From assembly GCF_000350225.1 (NCBI RefSeq), contig NW_005178999.1, positions 132,256 to 196,255 of the forward strand: DNA of 64,000 nucleotides. The letters are read 5' to 3'. Source of the DNA: Chondrus crispus (Eukaryota; Rhodophyta; Florideophyceae; Gigartinales; Gigartinaceae). The position numbers were made by a program, and so were the translations under genes. How positions within the stretch are numbered: the first letter of the stretch is position 1; each line of letters begins with the position of its first letter. Under the pieces are notes generated by a model. The model saw only the letters and a list, made by a program, of their open reading frames with translations, was not told the origin of the DNA and searched no databases. This document shows, piece by piece, positions 25,215 through 33,530 of this stretch.

Positions 25215-25408
25215 ATATGTCACCCAGCGCTGCGCCGGGGCGTCGAGGCGTAGATCGGCCAGCGCGTACGCGCGTCCCCGACCGTACCCGCTCTACCACC
25301 GCTACCCGGGCTCGCCCGGTTCCGTTAGCTGATGTTGCTTCCCTTCTCCGATCAGGGTTTACCAGGACTGTGCATACACTCCGTCGACGTTGGGGTGTTT
25401 ATGCTACA
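25215..25408 (+). repeat. tandem extra copy of an LTR end
   Basis: About 190 bases repeat, with divergence, the last 200 bases of the element C LTR, again ending GTGTTTATGCTACA. It may be a remnant of another insertion or an unequal-exchange product. Confidence 0.7.
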
Positions 25409-25500
25409 CTGAATGCCACAGTTCCGTACAACTTTTGCGCAGCCCGTGATAGATGCGCACGCAGAGGTGCACGTCACATTTCACGCATTTGTACGTCGAA
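25409..25500. other. short unique flank between LTR remnant and DNA transposon
   Basis: Ninety-two bases without recognised features separate the LTR remnant from the first base of the DNA transposon's inverted repeat. Confidence 0.5.
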
Positions 25501-25800
25501 CAGTGATTGGTTATTAAAAAGATTTTTCCTTCTTAAAAAGAACTGCGTTTGAATATTGCCTAAGCCGAATTTAAGCCTATTTATGGCTTTTAGACATAGG
25601 TCGCCAATTCGGGAAAGTATCTTTATTCTTTGCGCACTGCAGCAAAGTGTGTAATTTTTGTGAAACTGTGAAATTCACGGTTTCAAAGAGTGAATAATTC
25701 CTTGGAGTCATGATGTAGATCAATCTCCTCTACCTTTATGTCGATGAACTACAGATTCGACAATCTTGACCCATGAAGTGCGGAGGCAATGTCGCAGAAA

Positions 25801-25849
25801 GAGATTGCATATAGCTGGCATTTCAGAGATGCCAGCTATATGCAATCTC
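25801..25849. repeat. 49-base perfect hairpin in the TIR (copy 1 left)
   Basis: Two 21-base arms (starting GAGATTGCATATAGCTGGCA) flank a 7-base loop. It sits exactly at the outer edge of the trehalose-phosphatase piece. Confidence 0.92.
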
Positions 25850-25855
25850 GCAGTC

Positions 25856-26224
25856 AGTCGAGCACATGATGCTCGGCAAGCGGTCGAGGAGGTGCTACAC
25901 GGCAGTCCGATGGAGGTCTTGATGGGGCAAAAACTCCTTTACGTTCGACCGCGAGGGGTGCACAAAGGAGCAGCAGTGGCTGAAGTGTTGAGACGCTTCG
26001 ATGTCGAGGGTGAGACGCCGGACTGAGTTTGTTCTATTGGTGACGACCGAACCGATGAAGACATGTTTAAATAAATATATCGCAATGCTGACGGGAAGAA
26101 TATTAGTGTTCACACATGTACAGTTGAACGGAAGAGCACTTCAGCCAATTATTACGTACAGCATGTTGATGAAGTGCGTGACTAGTTGGAAAGGCTCACA
26201 CAAGTAGATGTAAATTCGCCTTGA
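25856..26224 (+). pseudogene. captured trehalose-6-phosphate phosphatase C-terminal piece (copy 1 left)
   Basis: The translation matches the C-terminal part of the HAD-type trehalose-6-phosphate phosphatase domain found in TPS/TPP proteins. It includes the stretch with VRPRGVHKGAAV and the conserved phosphatase motif GDDRTDEDMF, and ends with the VHTCTVERKSTSANYYVQH strand region. About 120 residues of a roughly 250-residue domain are present. In-frame stops occur at the Trp before VCSIGDD, after DEDMFK, and near the end (EVRD). It is a host gene fragment duplicated with the inverted repeat, not a working enzyme. Confidence 0.85.
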
Positions 26225-26281
26225 TGGGGCATAAAATATTTGTATAGGAAGAAGACATCGCATCTTCTCAGAGCCTGTCGC

Positions 26282-26876
26282 TTAATGTTTTAGTCTCGGC
26301 CTTGCCTCCCTCCTCTCACTCCGTCGCTTGCTCGTGCACACATTGTTCGGATCGTCTAGCCTGTTTGGCAGCCAACCGTTAACAGTTCGACCCCTTTCCA
26401 CATCTACCAGAATGTGATGGCCTCCTGACCTCATCCGGTTCGTTTCTCGCTATGCAATCTTCATATCGCGTTCTCGTTCAAACTCAACAAATGCGTAGTC
26501 TCTCAAAACTCCCTCTCGATCTAATGGCATAACAGTTGCCACAGGGCCATATGCCTCGAATGCATCCTGCAATGACTTCTCCACCATGGTAAAGGGCAGA
26601 TTAGCAGCAAAGAGCCTGCAATACGCAGTTTTTGTCTTTGCAGAATCGTCGCTTTTTGGGTCCCATTGGTCTCCTCTCGTTTTTAATGATTTCCGAAGCC
26701 TTCTTCAACGCGGCGTTCAGAACACGCCGCCTTCTTTGAGCAGGTGCTTCAAAGGGTGTCTCCGGCTTGCTCTCACTTTCATCAGCCATTTTCGTATCGA
26801 GGGGTTCGGGGGAGAGGAGAGAGGAAGAAGGTCGAGGCGACGGCGGCGTCTCGCGGGACAACTCTGCAGCCTCCAT
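26282..26876 (-). pseudogene. captured U1-70K (U1 snRNP) N-terminal and RRM piece (copy 1 left)
   Basis: Minus-strand translation begins MEAAELSRETP and includes ETPAQRRRRVRNAALKK, resembling the Arg-rich N-terminal region of U1-70K. After one frame change it continues WDPKSDDSAKTKTAYCRLF and an RNA-recognition motif with the RNP1-like DYAFVEFE, then the diagnostic ILVDVERGRTV-GWLPNRL motif. In U1 snRNP this protein binds stem-loop I of U1 RNA. One in-frame stop follows KIA. It is a 595-base piece present at equal length in all four inverted repeats. Confidence 0.88.
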
Positions 26877-27354
26877 TGCGGCGGGGACCACTGCAGGACT
26901 TGAAAATGGATAAGATGTGGGCGAGTGCAGTAATGATGCGGATAGGGAGCGTAAATATCACCACCCCAATCCGCCCTAGGGGTGAGGGCGGGAGAAGGAA
27001 GAGAAGAACGACTGGAGGAAGTGCAAGAGAGGATGGCGAGCGATCCGTTTTTTGGCGAGCGCAGGCTGTTCACTTGCCACACGCTCACGCGGCGTGGCAC
27101 GTATGCCCGAGTCACAATACTGATCCATGGATATAAATATTCTTATTACATAAAAAATTACATCCCGCAGCGCCTGCGCCGCGCGCTGGTGTGCCGCGCG
27201 CTGTTATTCCGCGCGCTGGACACGTACCGCCTGCAGAGCGAGGTTTATGTCATGGAGCGCGCGACGAGGCACCCCCATCGGCACGCGGCACGAGCGCGTC
27301 CAGGAGACCCCGCTCGTAATTGCCCTTCATCTCGTTTCGTCGTGTGAGCCCACC

Positions 27355-28450
27355 ATGGCGGTCTCCATTCGTTATTCGTTCCGTCCTTCTCATCTTCGTA
27401 TTCCTTCTCACATTCTCGGTTGTCCAAAGCCAGAAGCAGCCCTTCAAGCATCACCAACAAACTGCACCTGACAACAGCACCCCACCGCCAGGACTAGCTG
27501 GGGGCAATGGACCGGGTGGTCCCGGCGCTGGCCCCGTTCCTTCCCATCTGCCCAGTATGTTGCTTCGCAAAGTCGCCATCGCAGTCATCTCTATTGATAC
27601 TGGCTCTGCCATCATCACTATCCTCGCTTGTGCCTGGTACTGTGTGCTGCCCCCAGAGCGCTCCAACATGGACAAGAGTCCAGCCGGCCATACTAAGACT
27701 ATCCCCCTTCCTTCTGCTGTCTCGCCACCCTACCCGGACGACGAGCTCACCGGCGATCACACTCAACCTCTCGCTAAGGAACATATTTATCAATACTCGC
27801 CGGATTTCGCCATGTCGAACAGCACAACCGTGTTTTGTATTCTTGTTCAGCTGCTCCCCGCTCCGACCCCTCCGTCATGCTGCGCACTTACACCCGCACC
27901 ACCGTCCCGCGGGCGCCGTCACCCATCCTCGCCCCGCATTGAACAAAAGGGTCCCGCTTCTCCCCGTTCCACCCGCCCACACATTTGCCGCATCTTACCA
28001 CCACCTGTTTACCCTCTCACTTCCCGCCCCTTGCACCTCTGGGCCCCAACCATTGCCTCTCAACCCCCCTGCAGGGGGGTGAAGAGGCCCCCGGCGGCTC
28101 CCACCGCGGCATCCAGTCGCGCAACTTCTCCGAGGTCGACTTCATGGACTCCGGCCCGGGCCGCTCGCCCATGTCCGAGCCGCAGTCCTCGGCCTGCAGG
28201 AAGAGCTCGACTCGCTGCAGCTCGACGACGTCCTCGTCGAGTAGTACCTGCTCGCCAAGCCGGTACTGCGCACATTTCTTTCGCAACTTTGTTCACACCA
28301 AGACGCCACCCTCATGCCCTCCTTTTTCGGTTCTCGCTCCACCTGGTCTACCTGTATACTTTTCTGTACTTGTACAACACTCTTGTACATCGTGCTTTCT
28401 TCTACGAAAGAGGCGTCATACCACTTTCTCATTTATTAGCATGCTAGTTT
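27355..28450 (+). pseudogene. captured gene piece: signal-peptide and single-pass membrane protein (copy 1)
   Basis: A good start context (CACCATGG) at 27,355 is followed, after one frame change, by a hydrophobic signal-like stretch (LLIFVFLLTFSVVQSQ), a Pro/Gly-rich linker and a transmembrane segment (VAIAVISIDTGSAIITILAC). Later a frame shows LQEELDSLQLDDVLVE. I do not recognise the family. An AATAAA signal at 28,504 follows the open region, so the piece appears to include the 3' end of a host gene. Its high GC differs from the transposon core. Confidence 0.5.
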
Positions 28451-28503
28451 CTTAAGCCCATCTCCTCACCTTGCCCTTTGACACCTTCTCCACTGGGTTG
28501 TAC

Positions 28504-28509
28504 AATAAA
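28504..28509 (+). terminator. AATAAA polyadenylation signal of captured gene (copy 1)
   Basis: The hexamer AATAAA lies about 55 bases after the last open frame of the captured plus-strand gene. The same site occurs in copy 2 at 47,894. Confidence 0.5.
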
Positions 28510-28641
28510 GTTGAATCGTCTAGTTGACACATCCCGACATCTTAGTACACATGGGCTTCACAGCTTCGTTATGTTCAACTCCGCGATCGGTGCTCGGGGC
28601 TTACCAAACTTCCTTCCGTGCCTCTGAATTTCGCTTTGATC

Positions 28642-29051
28642 AAACCTTGCCGCTGCAATCTATGGCGCGAATAGACCCATCATCATAAACCGCTACTGTC
28701 CTCATCCGCTTCATTTCAAACGTCGTTCCCTAAACCGAATCTCGGTGTCCCTTACAGATATACAAAGTTTCCCCCATCCGCCGATCCCAAATATTGACAG
28801 TCCTATCACTCCCCCGCTCACAATAAAGTCCGAATCATCTGACCCGGCCGCACTCAGAACCAACCCTTCATGCCCCCGACATGTCTTTGCAGCATGCCCA
28901 GAGCCTAAGTCATTGGTGTTCAGCAACTGGACATCCGAAGCCGTGAGCAAGAGTCGCGAGTTATTCTTCAAACATGATATCGATCGCACTGCACCCCCGT
29001 GTTTGGCCATATCCCCGTACAACATTCTCATGGGTAATGTCCTCAGTTCCA
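28642..29051 (-). pseudogene. captured SKI8/WDR61-like WD40 piece (copy 1)
   Basis: Minus-strand translation contains two to three WD40 blades: GGAVRSISC...RLLLTASDVQLLNT, then GHEGLVLSAAGSDDSDFIVSGG, and after a one-base frame change SDRTVNIWDRRMGETLYICK-GHRDSV. The arrangement resembles SKI8 (WDR61), the WD40 subunit of the Ski and PAF1 complexes. It is only the C-terminal half and is interrupted by a frame change and a stop after GHRDSV. Confidence 0.65.
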
Positions 29052-29128
29052 ATTTTGGTGAAGCGCTCTATCACAACTTGCACCGCTAAGATAGTCGATT
29101 GAGATTGTTTGGATCTGGTTGAGAGGCT

Positions 29129-30552
29129 ATCGATTCGCGAAGAGCATGTCAGTTATATAGTGAAGTAGATTAAAGCCTCGGCCCCGTCCCTTCGTTTCAG
29201 ACAGCTTCTGGAGGGTCTCAAGTCTGAAGCCGCGCGCTGATCCCTTCGCCGTTCCAGCTTTAAGAAATTACCGACGGTCAGAATCGCGACCAACACTTTC
29301 TCAAAGCTTTTCGACTGTAGGACTATCTCTTGAACAATCTCGTTGAGATCGGCGGCACGCCCAAGCAAGTCTGCATCTTCCACGCTATACTTTTCTTCAT
29401 ATCACTCCAGAGCTTGGTCGGAAAAGTCGTCTATGGAGACACCCTCAGGTGGTTCCAGGTATTCGAAGAATAGGTCGACACCGAAGTCATCAATTGTTTC
29501 AAACTCTGTCGCGAGGGGTGGGGCCATTCGACATCCTGAAAGCGCACGAAGTGATACGGAGGTTGGAGGAAGCCTGTGTGACCTGTAGTTGTAAAAGGTG
29601 GTTTGGTGTCGTCGGAAATAGGGACCCAGTGCTCGAATACAAGAACGGTATCGCCTGAAATGACCTCGTTGGTGGCCAATGAAGCATAACCTGTACCAAT
29701 CATGGCATCGTTTCCCAGACCATTGTCCTCTTGCAGAATAGTGGTGCACTCTTTGGTCTGGTTCCGACCTGCTTGAAATATGCGTACAATGGGAATCCAG
29801 GGATGGTCATCAATCTTGACAGTTCCCTGGACGAGAATCTTTGCTATTTGTATGGGGCGGTTGTTGGGGAGGACGGGGCGGATTCGCATCATTGTGAAGA
29901 ATCGTAAATATTGTTACAAGGTGGGAACTCTTGTGATATCTTGCTCCATTTGACGCTCTGAGCACATCCCTGACTTCTTGACGAGATTCATGAAATGATC
30001 AAGGGCGTCGACATCATTCTTGTAGATACTGAAGTAGGTCAGGTAGGCGCGGGCGACAAGGGCAACGGCAGTGAGAGGCCGATAGCGGTCGGAGACGGCG
30101 TTGCGAGCGATGATGATAACAATGTTCTGGGAGCCCATCTCCAACCCCTGCGCGAGCCATTGGTAGGCTGCACAGACAATCTCAAAGACGGAGGACAAGG
30201 AAGGGGCGAGATAGTACGGACCGAGATGGCTGGTGGTGGTAACGACGACGCCGGGGAGGATATCGGTCATCCATGGCTCCTGACCTTGGGCACCGACGTC
30301 GAGGACGAGAGCGCGTCGGGTTTCGCCATACTTCTTGTACGCCTGCTGCAGAGCGACTTTCCAATCTGAGACAAAGGTGTCCTCCTCGTAGAGAGCAATT
30401 AAGACGCCATCGGAAAGCTCTACGATTTTGCGCGGCCTCGGCTTCTTATAAAAGGTGACTACTGTGCTGGGTACGAATTTCCCATTCCCTACGTCCAAAA
30501 ACCTTTCCTTGTATATTCGTTTATTTTTGGGGCGCGTGCAGTGCACTGTCAT
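29129..30552 (-). pseudogene. captured formin piece with PTEN-like head (copy 1)
   Basis: From the ATG at 30,552 the minus strand encodes a PTEN-phosphatase-like domain without an obvious catalytic Cys loop (SLSSVFEIVCAAYQWL, then NIVIIIARNAVSDRYRPL), one in-frame TAA at 29,914, and then a PTEN-C2-like domain (RPIQIAKILVQG...PIVRIF...GDTVLVFEHW). After a frame change comes an acidic stretch, and finally the end of an FH2 domain (EKVLVAILTVGNFL, then ARGFRLETLQKLSETKGRG). FH2 nucleates actin, and PTEN-C2 heads occur in class II plant-type formins. FH1 and most of FH2 are absent, so it is a rearranged or internally deleted host gene piece. Confidence 0.72.
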
Positions 30553-30790
30553 GAGCGAACACACAGCCGCTCACAGCATAACAGGCATCAATGTCTGGTA
30601 AATACCCGGAGGGTGTTCAACATTCTCCAAATGGGTCTAGTGCTTCCCTAGTAAGGCGCTGGACAACATCCGGAATCTTACCGGTCGTGTTCAAGTCTGG
30701 AAAGTAAACGAGAACTGCCGCAGAGGGTATATCACTCTGTGATTGATCGTTTTGTTTCATCGGGGCGTAACGCCCAGTGTAGCATAAGCT

Positions 30791-32848
30791 TCAGCCTTTC
30801 TGTCCCTGTACAAGTTCGAACCACCGCACAGTTAAAACGATATTGTTGCTATTTGCATTCTCAACATGTTCAATTCTTCCCAACCAAAATGGTGTCACTT
30901 CGGTCACGTTTGATCCGCAATTCACAGTCACCATGCTGCCCCTATCATATGAGCACGTGTCCTCCAGTGCCAATTCGGTTTCCGAATCATCATGTGATGC
31001 CTCAACTTCGCCGCAAGCATCGCAAAAAGAAGCAAAATGCTGGAAGTCCCACTCTGGCGGGGCGGACTCCTTGCTTTCCATTGAGTCTATTTCAGAAAGA
31101 AGTGATAAAACATTTTCTCTGCATCCAATTCTATTCTCTGTCACATTTATGCGCTTGCGATACGGGCTGATGTCAACTTTGGAGGGCTTATTTGTTTGTA
31201 TGACTGGTGCTTTTCTCATATCTGGAACAAAATGGAGGAAAGAACCAATGAATCCTTCGGTTCTATCAAGTTTTTGAAGCGCTTCCCTCTTTTCGACCAT
31301 TTTGTACCCGACCAGGCAGGTAACATGAGCACCACCTCCTTCGAGCTCATGAGAATCATCCCGCTCGAAGACAAACTTTCTGAATGCGAGCATGTTGTTG
31401 ATTCTCGACGCAACTGCACTTTGTTTATCACAAGCACCTGAAACATTGTTCATCCCAGAGACGCGGCTAGCATGTATGTTGTTTTGTACTGACGCGGAGT
31501 TTCCCCCTTGACTTTCAACAATGTGCCTGTGAAGTTCCGAAACACAGGCTGTATTCCTATCCCGCATGAAGACAGAAATTCGACTGAATCGGCGGTCAAT
31601 GTCCTCATGTGTGTGCCCAACCGGTAAAAAGTTAACAACAATGTGGTTGAAGAGCCCTTTATGCACCATGTAATCACAAAATGCAAAAAAGAAGCGATTC
31701 TTGTTGTCTTTTGATGTATTATCCAGCTGAACATTCAGCTCTTTCGGAAAACAACTCATACCTTGAGCTCTTTTTGCATCTCGCAACAGAAAAAGTGAGC
31801 GACATAGCGCATCAATTGTCTGATTCGCACCTGAGGGGATGTTGTCGGCTGACGTGAAAAAACAAACGAAATGCTGTCCAGAAAGTGCCCCGTGATAGCA
31901 AACACCAGTGACCTTCTGCTTTAGAGGCCTCCCCGTATCTCTTTTTGTCGTCGTGTAGAAGCGCGGTAGTCCAAACTTCGCCTGGTCGGCCCCGTCAATA
32001 ATTACAGAAAGAATTTCCTGGGGCCTTTCAATTGCGTTTGACTGAATGAGTCTATATTGTGCTCGCTCAGAGTGGATTTGCTTCAGATGTGCGCGGAATC
32101 CTTTCTTAAGTTTTTCTCTACATTTTTCATATCCTGTTTTCCTAGCAATTGACAGCAGACTCTCCTTAAAGCTTGTGCACGTGTCACAAACGGAAAAGCC
32201 GTGTCTTCGTCTACACTTGATATGTGAGGCATACCGTTTCCAAGTTTCGTAAAAGTGAGAAGAAGAGCACGCTCGACGGCCATACATCCCTTCATTTTCT
32301 CGAAACAGCGTGTAAACCAGGTATTTATTTCCATGTGGGAGGTGCCGCTCGATGCTGTGCGGCATTTCATCTCCAAGATCGTCAGCCAGGGCTCGCAGGA
32401 ATGAAATCACCGAGGATTTTTTAGTTGAGCTCCCATCCGATCCCCCCATTCTCCCGGGGAGGCAGGAAGCGTTCGCTGAAGGTAGTTGCATGACATTGGA
32501 AATCATGGTCCTTGACACGTCCAGAGTGTCAATCACCATTCTCCAACAAACCTGCCAGCCGTCACAGTAGAAGTATCGCCGTGAGCGCTGTGGATCCAGA
32601 ACGATTAGATCGACGAGGCGTGCCTTTCTTTCATCACGAGAAATTGACAGGAAATTCTCTCGCATTGACCTACACTTCTCTGTACCGACTTCGAAGACGC
32701 AAAGACGCTTGCAACAGCGTTTTGGCATCCAATTGTTGATATTCATGATGGATTGGCGTCGTGTCTTCTGTAATCGCGACTTCAATGATTTACGGTTGAG
32801 CGCGATTGGAACTTCTGATAGGGGAGGAGGATCGTCTAAGGTCGTCAT
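30791..32848 (-). CDS. DUF7869-type (GHTHEDID) transposase-like protein, 685 aa
   Basis: An uninterrupted frame starts at the ATG at 32,848. A Cys pair (VCDTC) near residue 216 may belong to a zinc site. Three acidic blocks follow: IIDGADQAKFGLPRF (about 280), VQLDNTSKDNKNR (about 375) and GHTHEDIDRRF (about 412). This block order is typical of DUF7869 proteins found across eukaryotic genomes and suggests an RNase H-fold nuclease with an Asp triad; catalytic function is inference. The C-terminus (FWLGRIEHVENA...VRWFE) looks like a small beta-barrel, chromatin-reader-like domain. It is the best candidate for the enzyme that moves this element. It is divergently transcribed from the methyltransferase-like gene. 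Confidence 0.78.
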   Translation of the reverse strand: MTTLDDPPPLSEVPIALNRKSLKSRLQKTRRQSIMNINNWMPKRCCKRLCVFEVGTEKCRSMRENFLSISRDERKARLVDLIVLDPQRSRRYFYCDGWQVCWRMVIDTLDVSRTMISNVMQLPSANASCLPGRMGGSDGSSTKKSSVISFLRALADDLGDEMPHSIERHLPHGNKYLVYTLFRENEGMYGRRACSSSHFYETWKRYASHIKCRRRHGFSVCDTCTSFKESLLSIARKTGYEKCREKLKKGFRAHLKQIHSERAQYRLIQSNAIERPQEILSVIIDGADQAKFGLPRFYTTTKRDTGRPLKQKVTGVCYHGALSGQHFVCFFTSADNIPSGANQTIDALCRSLFLLRDAKRAQGMSCFPKELNVQLDNTSKDNKNRFFFAFCDYMVHKGLFNHIVVNFLPVGHTHEDIDRRFSRISVFMRDRNTACVSELHRHIVESQGGNSASVQNNIHASRVSGMNNVSGACDKQSAVASRINNMLAFRKFVFERDDSHELEGGGAHVTCLVGYKMVEKREALQKLDRTEGFIGSFLHFVPDMRKAPVIQTNKPSKVDISPYRKRINVTENRIGCRENVLSLLSEIDSMESKESAPPEWDFQHFASFCDACGEVEASHDDSETELALEDTCSYDRGSMVTVNCGSNVTEVTPFWLGRIEHVENANSNNIVLTVRWFELVQGQKG

Positions 32849-33530
32849 GATATCGCTGTATGTGAAGGTTCAACGCTTCAGGTAGTAATGACGCACCTGC
32901 AAGTATGGACTGTGTGCAAGCACGCACTGCGGTGTGGGATCAAGAATGTGCAGCCGAACGACTACATATCCCGTACTGGTATTCGGCTGGAAGCCAAAAG
33001 TCAGCAGCCCGGATCACTGTGGTCTGTTTTCAGAATAGTAGATGTCAGGAAACTATATCAGATTCCTCTGCTGTGCTTTTAATTTTTTTTCTGAAGGTTA
33101 CACTTCGAAGTGTTTATCAAAGTCCTTTTCTACGCCCGTCAAATGCCTTGACAGTGACAAATATTTGCCTTTACCAAGCAAGTATTGCGATTCCTACGCA
33201 AAACATTTCGTCAAAAGACGCGAAATCATGGTAGAGCAACAGGAATTTGTTCAAGTGGGTGACTGATATCTATATCATCTGCCTTACCCCTAACCTTCCC
33301 GAAACTCTCACATTCGATCGACCTGTTCAAATGTTTGAACTCAATGTTCAAATCTTCGGAATGAGCGGTGATTCTCTCATTCGCCTACGATGGTTTTTGT
33401 GCCTACACGAAACAACATTCTAAACAATTGCCCCGTACGCGAAGCCTTTGCTGAAGTCACAAGACTAGCGGCATTGCCTTTTACGATAGCCAAATCCTAC
33501 AACTAAAGCGAGGCAGAAAGTCTTGCAGTC
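32849..33530. promoter_or_regulatory. shared divergent promoter region of the core genes (copy 1)
   Basis: The 682 bases between the two divergent start codons should hold both promoters. A perfect short palindrome GTTCAAATGTTTGAAC-type lies at about 33,326-33,341, followed by another TTCAAA. A 74-residue plus-strand open frame at about 33,042-33,266 is intact in both copies, and CTTGCAG directly before the methyltransferase ATG could be a splice acceptor, so an upstream coding exon is possible. Confidence 0.45.

Larger units (their letters stand above)
25501..27242 (+). repeat. left terminal inverted repeat, copy 1
   Basis: About 1,742 bases match the reverse complement of 37,695-39,421 at high identity, with a 15-base length difference in the GC-rich inner end near 27,200. 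It carries a trehalose-phosphatase piece and a U1-70K piece. Confidence 0.9.

Noticed and set aside
26282-26876. Functional U1-70K gene
   Set aside because: All four copies share a frame change and a stop and contain only the N-terminal and RRM part.
30739-31277. Plus-strand frames opposite the transposase-like gene
   Set aside because: They are identical in both copies only because the coding strand is conserved; no domain.
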